Positions 45,128-53,840 of a stretch of DNA of 64,000 nt are shown here, one piece after another. Position numbers and translations under genes: made by a program. Under the pieces are notes generated by a model, which was not told where the DNA came from, did no database searches, and worked only from the letters and a program-made list of their open reading frames with translations. Each line of letters starts with the position of its first letter. Position 1 is the first letter of the stretch. This stretch comes from an uncultured Bacilli bacterium. GTDB lineage: Bacteria; Bacillota_I; Bacilli_A; RF39; UBA660. The DNA is taken from positions 96,981 through 160,980 of the forward strand of contig CAKPRO010000001.1 of NCBI GenBank assembly GCA_934182615.1, given 5' to 3'.

Positions 45128-45890
45128 TATTGTCCTCTTTAGTTATAACATTTTCCTTATTTAAATATTTATTGTATCCATTTTTTTCAATATCATTAGC
45201 AAGAGAATAGTCTCCAGTTTCAAGAATCTTACCTTTACTCATAACATGAACAAAATCAGGTTTTAAATATTCTAATATTTTAGGGTGATGTGTAATAATT
45301 AAAATAGATGTATTAGGATTTTCTTCTTTATATTTTTTAATATTTTCTCCTACTATTCTTAAACTATCGACATCAAGACCAGAGTCTAATTCATCTAAAA
45401 TAATAAACTTAGGAGTCAATAATTTAATTTGAAGTACTTCATTTTTCTTTTTTTCACCACCAGAAAAACCAACATTAAGACTTCTATGAATTAACTCTTT
45501 ATTCATAGATAATTCCTCAGCTCCTTTTTCACACTTCAAAATAAAGTCATATAAACCAATCCTTTTATTATTAACACTTCCAATAGCAGTTCTTAAAAAG
45601 TCTTGGTTACTTACTCCTTCAATTTCCATAGGATACTGCATAGCAAGAAAAATACCTTTTTTAGCTCTTTCATCAGTAGATAATACTGTTAAATTATCTC
45701 CATCAAAAGTCATTTCACCATTAAGTACTTTATAGTTAGGATCTCCCATAATTACTCTTGATAATGTTGACTTACCAACACCATTAGGTCCCATAATAGT
45801 ATGTATCTCACCATCATTAATAATTAAATCAAAATCTTTTAAAATAATCTTGTTATCAGTAGATACTTCTAAGTTATTAATTTTAAGCAT
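45120..45890 (-). CDS. sufC: SufC, Fe-S assembly ATPase
   Basis: This 256-residue ABC ATPase powers the SUF scaffold. It has Walker A GPNGVGKST (about 34-42), the signature FSGGEKKKNEVLQ and Walker B IILDELDSGLDVDSLR, the typical SufC sequence. It overlaps the SufB/D-like gene by eight bases and opens the operon, with AGGGATTATT before the ATG. Confidence 0.96.
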   Translation of the reverse strand: MLKINNLEVSTDNKIILKDFDLIINDGEIHTIMGPNGVGKSTLSRVIMGDPNYKVLNGEMTFDGDNLTVLSTDERAKKGIFLAMQYPMEIEGVSNQDFLRTAIGSVNNKRIGLYDFILKCEKGAEELSMNKELIHRSLNVGFSGGEKKKNEVLQIKLLTPKFIILDELDSGLDVDSLRIVGENIKKYKEENPNTSILIITHHPKILEYLKPDFVHVMSKGKILETGDYSLANDIEKNGYNKYLNKENVITKEDNNE

Positions 45891-45951
45891 AATAATCCCT
45901 CATTTCCCTATAATTATATCACTTTTTTAGTTATTTTAAAATATCAATATT

Positions 45952-45980
45952 AAAAAAAGGTATAAATATTCATACCTCTT
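45952..45980 (-). terminator. Terminator after rpoD
   Basis: AGGTAT / ATACCT hairpin with an eight-base loop and seven T on the minus strand. Confidence 0.8.
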
Positions 45981-45989
45981 TTAAATTTA

Positions 45990-47573
45990 TTAATTAATAA
46001 AATCTTTAAGAATTTTTGCTCTACTAGGTGCTTTAAGTTTTCTTAAGGCTTTAGCCTCAATTTGTCTAACTCTTTCTCTTGTTACTCCAAGTATATTACC
46101 GACTTCTTCTAAGGTCAATGCTTTACCACCATTAAGAGCATATCTAAGTTCAATAACTTTTCTTTCACGATCAGAAACGCACTGTAAAGCTTCTTGGATG
46201 CATCTCTTAAGTTCAATATTGAAAATATTTTGTTCAGGAGTAAGACTATTTTCGTCAGCAACAAAATCACCAAGAGTAGAATCTTCTTCTTCGTTAACAG
46301 GAGTTTCTAATGAAGATGGTTCAATAGCGGATCTCAATGCATATTTTATTCTTTCAACAGGCATATTTAATTTTTCTGCTATCTCTTCATCAGTAGCATC
46401 TCTACCTTTACTAGTGGCAATAAATTCTTGAGCATTTTTAATTTTTCTAATTAATTCAGTCATGTGTACAGGAATTCTAACCATATTTGCTTGATCAGCA
46501 ATAGCTCTAGAAATGGCTTGTCTAATCCACCAAGTAGAGTAAGTAGAAAATTTATATCCCATATTAGGATCAAATCTTTCTACTGCTTTCATTAATCCTA
46601 TATTACCTTCAGTAACCCTATCTTCAATACTAAAATTAAATGGTTTAAATTTCTTAGCCATAGATACAACGAGTCTTAAATTACTATGATATAAAAGTTC
46701 TCTAGTTTGACAATATAATATTACAGTATCAAGTTGTTCATTAAAATAATCAGCAGTATATTTATCGTTACCTAGTTTGATATCAAATAATTTTTCTACA
46801 CTACTTTTATCAGGAATAATAACATCAGTTTTTCTATTACCATTTATTTTTTTCCATAATACAATATATCCATTAATAATCTTTTTGTTATCTAAACAAA
46901 GATACTTACTTAATTTTTCTACTTTTCTTCTTGTTTGATAATCATTAATAGAATTAATAACTCTACGCATATCATTTAATGATAAAACATAATCCTTATC
47001 AAAAGAAACAATCTCTAACTTATTACGAAGATTACATAATAAACTAAAGTATTTTTTTTCTTCTTCAACAGTAATCAAAGGATATTGACTAATTTCATTT
47101 AAATATTGACGAAAAGAATCACTATCTAAATAACTACTTTTAATATAAGCAGGAACATTTCCTTTTATACTCTCAATAGTTTCTAGATCATTTTCTTCCA
47201 TTATCATTTCTTTTTCTTCTTCTGCTATATTATAAAAGAATGCATATTTTTTTCTAATTTCTTCTTTATTATCACTTATAGACAATAATTCATTAAAGTA
47301 TTTAGTAACATTTTTTGTACCATATTTATCAATAATTAAGAAGCAAGAATCATTATTAATTTCTATTTTTTCAAGTTCAAAAGAAATAAAAATTGGATAA
47401 TATGCCTTCAACAAATTCTTTTGTTCTTCTGTTGAAGAATTATAATATAAAGAAATAAAAGTATCAAAGATATCTTCTTTTTTAAATTCAGATAATAGTT
47501 TATTATATTGTAGCAAATCAAAATTTTTAATATTCATTACTGTTTCAAATATTTTTTTATTTAATAAAGTCAT
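45990..47573 (-). CDS. rpoD: Primary RNA polymerase sigma factor (RpoD/SigA)
   Basis: The 527-residue sigma factor has region 1.2 (DSFRQYLNEISQYPLIT, near 153), region 2 (NLRLVVSMAKKF, YKFSTYSTWWIRQAISRAI), region 3 and region 4 (TLEEVGNILGVTRERVRQIEAKALRKL). It is 150 residues longer than B. subtilis SigA. About 100 extra residues lie between region 1.2 and region 2.1 (about 190-290), and the N-terminal part is also long. dnaG, the usual partner upstream, is absent. AGAAGGAGG precedes the ATG. Confidence 0.94.
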   Translation of the reverse strand: MTLLNKKIFETVMNIKNFDLLQYNKLLSEFKKEDIFDTFISLYYNSSTEEQKNLLKAYYPIFISFELEKIEINNDSCFLIIDKYGTKNVTKYFNELLSISDNKEEIRKKYAFFYNIAEEEKEMIMEENDLETIESIKGNVPAYIKSSYLDSDSFRQYLNEISQYPLITVEEEKKYFSLLCNLRNKLEIVSFDKDYVLSLNDMRRVINSINDYQTRRKVEKLSKYLCLDNKKIINGYIVLWKKINGNRKTDVIIPDKSSVEKLFDIKLGNDKYTADYFNEQLDTVILYCQTRELLYHSNLRLVVSMAKKFKPFNFSIEDRVTEGNIGLMKAVERFDPNMGYKFSTYSTWWIRQAISRAIADQANMVRIPVHMTELIRKIKNAQEFIATSKGRDATDEEIAEKLNMPVERIKYALRSAIEPSSLETPVNEEEDSTLGDFVADENSLTPEQNIFNIELKRCIQEALQCVSDRERKVIELRYALNGGKALTLEEVGNILGVTRERVRQIEAKALRKLKAPSRAKILKDFIN

Positions 47574-47659
47574 AATATACCTCCTTCTACATAAAATGGC
47601 TCCTTTGTTTAATCGGGTTTATATTCTAGCACAAAAATAAAAAAAAGTCAAACAAATGA

Positions 47660-48616
47660 TTATTTTTTTTGTTTGTACTCTTTTGTTAAATTATCTAAAG
47701 CTTTAATTAGATTATCAGCCATTTCCCAATTTTTAAGTTTAGCTCCAGATGCATATTTGTGTCCACCGCCACCATATGTAGTAGCAACCTCATTAACATA
47801 AGGACCAACTGATCTTATATTTGCTCTAATTAGATTGCTTTTAATATCTTCTGATAAAAATACCCAAACAGTAATTTCATTAACAAATTTCAAATCATTA
47901 ATCATATTACCCGCAGCGGCACTATCTACTCCATATTCTTTCATAGTTTTATCAGTAAGTTTAACATACGCTACACCATTATCAGTTAATATAAGATTTT
48001 GATAAATATATCCTTCAAATCTTATTTCCGCTAAAGGTCTTTGATATAAATACTTATATAAGGAAGTAAAATCAATATTAGTTTCCTTTATTAATTTATT
48101 AACTAGTTCAAAAGTTCTTGAAGAAGTATAATCATGTAAGAACCTATCAGTATCACCAACAATTCCTAAATATAACTTTTCTCCAACTTCTTTAGATAAA
48201 CAAATTTTGTTAGCAAAAGCAAATTCAAGAATAAGCTGACAAGTACTGCAAGCATTATCATCAACTACTTCAATATTAGCAAATTTATCAATAATTGGAT
48301 GATGATCAATCTTAATAACATATTCGAAATTATTAATATTAGCTCCATCAATTCTTTTAATATCAGGGGTATCAAGAACTATACATAAAGCTTTATTTGT
48401 ATTTATGTTATCAATTTTATCATTAGTACCAAAGAACTTAAATCTACTAGCGGGATTACCAACAGCATATACCTTCTTATTAGGAAATAATTCTAAAATG
48501 ATATTTTTTAAAGCAAATTGTGATCCTAAAGCATCAGGATCTGCTCCGATATGTCTAGCTATAACAATAGTATCATATTTCTTTATTTGTTTAAATATTT
48601 GTTTATAAATATTCAT
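47660..48616 (-). CDS. nrnA: DHH-family nanoRNase / pAp phosphatase NrnA
   Basis: This 318-residue DHH/DHHA1 protein breaks down 2-5-mer RNA and dephosphorylates pAp. Motifs in order are IARHIGADPDALGSQ (metal ligands), VLDTPD, IKIDHHPI (the DHH box) and the DHHA1 substrate loop GGGGHKYASGA near 280. The length fits Bacillus NrnA. It is seven bases downstream of ackA and probably co-transcribed with it. TTAGAGGTATT precedes the ATG. Confidence 0.92.
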   Translation of the reverse strand: MNIYKQIFKQIKKYDTIVIARHIGADPDALGSQFALKNIILELFPNKKVYAVGNPASRFKFFGTNDKIDNINTNKALCIVLDTPDIKRIDGANINNFEYVIKIDHHPIIDKFANIEVVDDNACSTCQLILEFAFANKICLSKEVGEKLYLGIVGDTDRFLHDYTSSRTFELVNKLIKETNIDFTSLYKYLYQRPLAEIRFEGYIYQNLILTDNGVAYVKLTDKTMKEYGVDSAAAGNMINDLKFVNEITVWVFLSEDIKSNLIRANIRSVGPYVNEVATTYGGGGHKYASGAKLKNWEMADNLIKALDNLTKEYKQKK

Positions 48617-48623
48617 AATACCT

Positions 48624-49802
48624 CTAATCTATTAATTTATATGTATCTCTGGCAATCATGACTTCTTCATCAGTAGGAACGATATAGCAAGGAATCTTAG
48701 AACCTTCTTTTGTGATTAATCTAAACTCACCACGAACGTCGTTAGCGGTCTCATCAACTTCAACTCCAAGTGAAGCTAAACCTTCCATAATTTGTTTTCT
48801 AGTCATAATAGAGTTTTCTCCAATACCACCAGCAAAGCAAATTGCATCACAGCCATTTAAAGGACACCATAATTTTGCAATATAACCAACTATTCTATTA
48901 ACGAATAATTTTTGAGCAAGTTCACATCTCTTATTTCCTTCTTTAATTCCATCTTCAATGTCTCTTGAATCACTGCTAACACCAGAAACTCCAAGAAGAC
49001 CACTCTTTTTATTTAAGTCATTAAGTACTTCTTCCATAGTCATACCAGACTCTTTCATTATATAAGGAATAACATATGGATCAATATCACCACTTCTAGT
49101 TCCCATAATTAATCCTGAATTAGTAGAAAAACTTAAACTTGTGTCAAAACATTTTCCATCTTTGATGCTATAAACAGTACTACCATTACCTAAATGACAA
49201 GTAATTAAGTTTACATCTTTTTTACCAAGATAATTTTGCATATACTCAGTAATATATTGATGGCTTATACCATGAAAAGCATATCTTCTAACACCATATT
49301 TTTCATACCATTCATATGGAACTGCATATAGATAATTTTCTTCCGGCATAGTTTGAGGAAATCCTGTATCAAATACAGCAACCGCAGTGGCATCAGGAAT
49401 AAATTCTTGAAATGCTTCAATTCCCATTAGATTAGCGGGATTATGAAGTGGTGCAAGATGAAATAATTCACGAATAGTATTAGTTACATTTTCATCAATA
49501 ATAGTACTATCAGCATATTTATCTCCACCATGAACTACTCTATGACCAACACCTTTAATTTCACTTAAATCTTTAACGATATTATAGTTAATTAACTCTT
49601 CAGTTAAAATTTTAACTGCCTCTTCATGATTTTTTAAAGGCACCTCTTTCTTTATTTTTTCTCCATTAACTTTGATAGTATAAAAACTACCATCAATTCC
49701 AATTCTTTCAAATACTCCGCTGATAAGAACTTTTTCACTTGGCATCTCAAAACCAGTGAACTTTAAAGAAGAACTACCAGCATTAATTGATAATATAATC
49801 AT
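48624..49802 (-). CDS. ackA: Acetate kinase
   Basis: This 392-residue kinase converts acetyl phosphate and ADP to acetate and ATP. LSINAGSSSLKF, the GHRVVHGG box, FDTGFPQTMP, ITCHLGNGSTVYSIKDG and FAGGIGENS are all in place. It gives substrate-level ATP in a fermenting cell, in line with the [FeFe] hydrogenase nearby. GGAAAGAGGTG precedes the ATG. No pta gene is in the window. Confidence 0.97.
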   Translation of the reverse strand: MIILSINAGSSSLKFTGFEMPSEKVLISGVFERIGIDGSFYTIKVNGEKIKKEVPLKNHEEAVKILTEELINYNIVKDLSEIKGVGHRVVHGGDKYADSTIIDENVTNTIRELFHLAPLHNPANLMGIEAFQEFIPDATAVAVFDTGFPQTMPEENYLYAVPYEWYEKYGVRRYAFHGISHQYITEYMQNYLGKKDVNLITCHLGNGSTVYSIKDGKCFDTSLSFSTNSGLIMGTRSGDIDPYVIPYIMKESGMTMEEVLNDLNKKSGLLGVSGVSSDSRDIEDGIKEGNKRCELAQKLFVNRIVGYIAKLWCPLNGCDAICFAGGIGENSIMTRKQIMEGLASLGVEVDETANDVRGEFRLITKEGSKIPCYIVPTDEEVMIARDTYKLID

Positions 49803-49882
49803 TAAAACACCTCTTTCCTTTAAGTATTATATCAAATTTTTTATTATTTAGGAAGAAAAAAATAGTAAAATTATAAATAATT

Positions 49883-49915
49883 AAAGAAAAAGAACTCAAA
49901 AATAACTTTGAGTTC
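49883..49915 (-). terminator. Terminator after ppaC
   Basis: GAACTCAAA / TTTGAGTTC with a six-base loop and a T-rich tail on the minus strand. Confidence 0.8.
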
Positions 49916-49920
49916 AATAA

Positions 49921-51537
49921 TTAATCATTATCACTAATAAGAACTGGCAATATTTGTTTCTTTCTTGATACAACACCTTTTAAGAATTCACCTTGTTTAA
50001 TATCTTTGTAACCGAAAGCAGATTCAAGTCTTTCTTTAGCTCTATCACTATACAAAACATAAGTTCCATTCTTTAATATATCAGTAACGAATAAACAAAC
50101 AAATAAGTAATTATTACTTTCACATACAGTATTAAGAAGTTTAATATATTCATCTTTTTCATTCATAACTTCGTCAATATCCATAGTAATAACTTGGCCT
50201 AATCCTACTTTAGCCTTGTCAATAGTATAAGTCTTATAGTCTTTATATAAAACTTGTTCCTTAGTCATACCTTCTAGTGAAGAACCTGCTCTAATCATTT
50301 TATTTCCATATACTTCATAATCAACTTCTGCAATTTGACTAAGTTCTTTAGTAGCGGTAATATCGATATCTGTAGTAGTAGGACTAGTAAGTATTAAAGT
50401 ATCAGATAAAATACCAGATAACATAAGACCAGCCATTTCTTTAGGAATATCTATATCATTTTCTTTATATAACTTATAAATAATAGTATTAGTACTACCA
50501 ACTGGCATATTTCTAAAACTAATAGGCATATTAGTACCAATAGTACCAATGTTATGGTGATCGATAATTTCTAATATATTAGCATCTTCAAGTCCGATAG
50601 CGGATTGCTCATATGAATTATGATCAACTAAGATAACATTTTTCCTACTTCTAAATCCAATATCAGAAAATCTAATAATACCATTACATTTACCTTTTTT
50701 ATTAAGAACAGGATAATAACTATATCTAGTTTTATTAGCTAGTTTAATAAAGTCATTAACATCATCATTTTCATTAACACATAAAATCTTTTCTGTATTA
50801 AGAATAGAAGTAACATTGTTACATAAACTAAATATTTTAGTAGTCTCTAAAGTATGATATTCAGTAACAATAATGTTTACTTTGTTTTTTTTAGCAATAG
50901 CTAAATGTTCTTCTTTAATTTTACCATTGCCAGTAATTACAATAAGTTTAACACCAGAATTAACAGCATATTCTATTATGCTATGTCTATTACCGACAAT
51001 TAGAATGCTATTACTATTTAATTTAGCCTCTTCAATAAATGTTGTACTTTTATAAGCTGCTACCATAAGTTCACCGTTTATATCGTCATCAAATCTAAGT
51101 AGAGAAGTACCCTTAATAACTTCACAAATGTTATCATAAGTAGCATCAACAAAACTATAATTAAAAGCAAATTGATCTTTAGCAATATCCTTCATACTAA
51201 GAATACCAAGCATATTCTTATCCTTGTCTACAACAGGTATTTTACTAATACCAACCTTATTCATTCTAAAATAAGCTTCATATATAGAATTTTTTTCTCT
51301 AACAGTATAATTCTTAGTATATCTTAAATCCTTGATCTTAATATTAACATCATTTAGAAAGATAGGTTCTGGTACATTAAAATAATTAAGCGCAAATTTA
51401 GATTCCAAATTAATAGAACTAAGTACCGCAGGAACAGTATTCATTCCTAATTTATTTTTTAAATAAGATAGTGTAATAGCGGCAGTAACACTATCAGTAT
51501 CGGGATTTCTATGCCCAAATATATAAACTTTTTCCAT
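49921..51537 (-). CDS. ppaC: Manganese-dependent inorganic pyrophosphatase with CBS-DRTGG regulatory insert
   Basis: The 538-residue family II pyrophosphatase begins FGHRNPDTDSVTAAI (metal ligands), then has two CBS domains and a DRTGG domain (about 70-300) inserted in the DHH domain, which resumes with VDHNSYEQSA and IIDHHNIGT and ends in the DHHA2 domain with RKKQILPVL. Adenine nucleotides regulate such CBS-containing enzymes. They occur mainly in Clostridia and related anaerobes. AAGGAGG precedes the ATG. Guanine deaminase starts upstream, 12 bases away. Confidence 0.94.
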   Translation of the reverse strand: MEKVYIFGHRNPDTDSVTAAITLSYLKNKLGMNTVPAVLSSINLESKFALNYFNVPEPIFLNDVNIKIKDLRYTKNYTVREKNSIYEAYFRMNKVGISKIPVVDKDKNMLGILSMKDIAKDQFAFNYSFVDATYDNICEVIKGTSLLRFDDDINGELMVAAYKSTTFIEEAKLNSNSILIVGNRHSIIEYAVNSGVKLIVITGNGKIKEEHLAIAKKNKVNIIVTEYHTLETTKIFSLCNNVTSILNTEKILCVNENDDVNDFIKLANKTRYSYYPVLNKKGKCNGIIRFSDIGFRSRKNVILVDHNSYEQSAIGLEDANILEIIDHHNIGTIGTNMPISFRNMPVGSTNTIIYKLYKENDIDIPKEMAGLMLSGILSDTLILTSPTTTDIDITATKELSQIAEVDYEVYGNKMIRAGSSLEGMTKEQVLYKDYKTYTIDKAKVGLGQVITMDIDEVMNEKDEYIKLLNTVCESNNYLFVCLFVTDILKNGTYVLYSDRAKERLESAFGYKDIKQGEFLKGVVSRKKQILPVLISDND

Positions 51538-51549
51538 ATATATACCTCC

Positions 51550-52011
51550 TTAATATATCTCCTTATTATTCTCTTTATATTCATTAAATAATTCTAAACA
51601 TTCATCATGATTAAGTTCTAATAATTCTAGTGTACTAGTATCTTTATTTTCTAAATATTTATAAATAAAATCATCTCTAAAGCCAATTTTTTCAGCATCT
51701 TTTAAGTTAGTACCATAATAAACTTTCTTAATATTAGCCCATATAATAGCGGATAAACACATTGGACAAGGATATCCTGTAGCATATAATATACAATTAG
51801 ATAAATCATGTGTACCAAGTTTTTCTCCTGCTTTTCTAATAGCCATAACTTCAGCATGAGCAGTAGCATCATGTAACTCTAATACTCTATTTGATGCAAT
51901 GCTAATAATGTTACCATCACTATCAGTAATAACAGCTCCAAAAGGACCACCTTTGTTCTCGTTCATTGTTTTTCTGGCTTCATCAATACCAAATTTCATA
52001 ATATCATTCAT
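51550..52011 (-). CDS. guaD: Guanine deaminase (cytidine-deaminase fold)
   Basis: This 153-residue zinc deaminase has HAEVMAIRKAGEKLGTHDL (catalytic HAE) and PCPMCLSAIIWANIKKVYYG. The C-terminal half, KIGFRDDFIYKYLE and the end NKEIY, follows the Bacillus guanine deaminase pattern, in which the C-terminal segment is swapped over the active site, rather than TadA. It would convert guanine to xanthine. It sits two bases after the hydrogenase gene, so the two are translated from one message. The functional reason for that pairing is not evident. Confidence 0.85.
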   Translation of the reverse strand: MNDIMKFGIDEARKTMNENKGGPFGAVITDSDGNIISIASNRVLELHDATAHAEVMAIRKAGEKLGTHDLSNCILYATGYPCPMCLSAIIWANIKKVYYGTNLKDAEKIGFRDDFIYKYLENKDTSTLELLELNHDECLELFNEYKENNKEIY

Positions 52012-52013
52012 TC

Positions 52014-53300
52014 TTATTCCTCTTTTCCATGTTTAGTATGCAAATATTTTAAAGCAATTTCACTACCTATACTACCTAAAAATGTATCGTAAACATTCTT
52101 AATATCAGGATTCATTGAAGCACACCTAATCTTCATTTTTTTATCACTCTTATATAAAGCCTTCATTCTTTTAGTTTTTAATCCGTTACTAGGAGCCATC
52201 ACTCTAGGTTGACCACCACCAGCAATGCAACCACCTTCACAAGTCATAACTTCAATAAAGTCATAATATACTTCATTATTTTTAAGTTTTTCAATTACTT
52301 TTCTAGCATCTCCAGTTCCGTTAATTGAAGCAACTCTAATTACAGTTCCATTTATTTTAACTGAAGCTTCTTTAATATTTGAAGTACCTCTAATAGATTT
52401 AAAATTTAAAAGTTTACCTTTAGGATATCTCTTATAAATAATATGATATACTTCTCTTAATGTAGCCTCAGTAACTCCACCAGAAGTACCAAAGATAATA
52501 CCTGATCCACTTCCCTTTCCAAGTAAACTATTATAAACACTATTTTTCAATTTTGCAAGATTTATTTTTTCTTCTTTTAAATATTTAGCTAGTTCTCTAG
52601 TAGTAATGGCTAAATCTATATCATTATACTTTAAGATTTCCATCTTTTTACTAGTACAAGGAACTATTGCAATACTAATAATATCTTCTCTGTTAAGATC
52701 ATTAATTTTACAAAAATAATTATTAATAATAGAACCCATCATTGATATAGGACTTTTACAAGTAGATAGATTATTTAAATATTCTGGATAAAACATTTCA
52801 CAAAATTTAACCCATGAAGGACAGCAACTAGTAAACATAGGCAAGTTTTTTCCTGTTTTAATTTTATTAACTAATTCATTTGCTTCTTCCATAACTGTAA
52901 GATCTGCTCCAAAAGTGGTATCAAAAACATAATTAGCCCCAATCATTTTAAGAGCAGTTATCATTTTACCTTCTACATTAGTACTTAATTTCATACCGAA
53001 TTCTTCACCCAAAGCTACTCTGACAGCGGGTGCGGTCTGCATTACAATGATTTTATCACTATGTAAATACTTTCTTAATTTATCAGTCTCATCTTTTTCA
53101 GATAAACATTTATGAGGACATACTAAAGTACAACTACCACAATTTATACAAGGATAATCTACATTACTATAGCCGTATACTCCAACATTAAATTTACAAA
53201 TATTTTTACATATTCCACATTCATCGCATCTACTTTTATCAAATACAATAGAAGGATTATCTAAAGAAATATTTACTCTATTATCACTAATATCACTCAT
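52014..53300 (-). CDS. [FeFe] hydrogenase, short monomeric form
   Basis: The 428-residue protein has two [4Fe-4S] ferredoxin motifs at the N-terminus (CDECGICKNIC and CINCGSCTLVC, about 22-62) and the complete H-cluster set: TSCCPSW (near 157), PCTSKK (near 213) and CEGGCIAGGGQP (near 355). It lacks the 2Fe-2S and extra clusters of larger enzymes. It would reduce protons with ferredoxin electrons or act as a sensor-type hydrogenase. The maturases HydE, HydF and HydG are not in the window. ATGAGGATG precedes the ATG. Confidence 0.9.
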   Translation of the reverse strand: MSDISDNRVNISLDNPSIVFDKSRCDECGICKNICKFNVGVYGYSNVDYPCINCGSCTLVCPHKCLSEKDETDKLRKYLHSDKIIVMQTAPAVRVALGEEFGMKLSTNVEGKMITALKMIGANYVFDTTFGADLTVMEEANELVNKIKTGKNLPMFTSCCPSWVKFCEMFYPEYLNNLSTCKSPISMMGSIINNYFCKINDLNREDIISIAIVPCTSKKMEILKYNDIDLAITTRELAKYLKEEKINLAKLKNSVYNSLLGKGSGSGIIFGTSGGVTEATLREVYHIIYKRYPKGKLLNFKSIRGTSNIKEASVKINGTVIRVASINGTGDARKVIEKLKNNEVYYDFIEVMTCEGGCIAGGGQPRVMAPSNGLKTKRMKALYKSDKKMKIRCASMNPDIKNVYDTFLGSIGSEIALKYLHTKHGKEE

Positions 53301-53392
53301 ATTATCAACATCCTCATATACATCATTATATCATTAAATTAATATTTTTCAAGTATAAATTAAATAGTATAAAAGTTTATTGTTTTTATGTA

Positions 53393-53447
53393 CACTCCAA
53401 GCCATAGTCTTGCAGTGTTATTTAGAGCCAAGAATTGTCTCTAAATA
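53393..53447 (+). repeat. Multi-hairpin intergenic element, copy 7 (two hairpins)
   Basis: Hairpin 1 is CACT-CC-AAG / CTT-GC-AGTG with loop CCATAGT. Hairpin 2 is TATTTAGAG / CTCTAAATA with loop CCAAGAATTGT. It sits upstream of the hydrogenase start in a 226-base gap. Confidence 0.78.
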
Positions 53448-53490
53448 AAGTATCAACCATACATATTATATATAAGCTATAACTATATAA

Positions 53491-53520
53491 TAAAAATCTA
53501 TCAACAAAAACTGTTGATAG
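53491..53520 (-). terminator. Terminator after the small membrane protein
   Basis: CTATCAACA / TGTTGATAG around five bases, with a T-rich tail on the minus strand. Confidence 0.65.
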
Positions 53521-53526
53521 ACAAAA

Positions 53527-53784
53527 CTAAATATTGGTACCTATTCCATTGCTAACATAACTAGCGCCATAAACAGTAAATATAATAGCACCAAAAATAA
53601 TAATTATAATTAGAAAGCAAAAGTAAGATCTAGCAAAGTTTCTAAGATTAATGTTTTTAGTACCGCCAAATGAAAATATTATTAGTAGAATAAAACCTAT
53701 AACAGGAATAGAAAATAATATTTCATATCCAAAATATCCCCACATGGATATAGGCTTATATTCATCAGGTATATTATTATTCAT
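53527..53784 (-). CDS. Small two-pass membrane protein
   Basis: The product of about 85 residues begins MNNNIPDEYKPISMWGYFG and has two hydrophobic segments (about 19-38 and 53-74) with the intervening NINLRNFARSYFC. That charged, aromatic pattern recurs in small membrane proteins of Bacillota of unknown function. I chose the ATG seven bases after TAGGAGG over earlier in-frame starts. It lies downstream of the metalloprotease-like gene on the same strand. Confidence 0.75.
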   Translation of the reverse strand: MNNNIPDEYKPISMWGYFGYEILFSIPVIGFILLIIFSFGGTKNINLRNFARSYFCFLIIIIIFGAIIFTVYGASYVSNGIGTNI

Positions 53785-53840
53785 ATACATTCCTCCTATA
53801 ATGAATAATAACATATAAATAGTTTTAAAGCAACAGAAAA

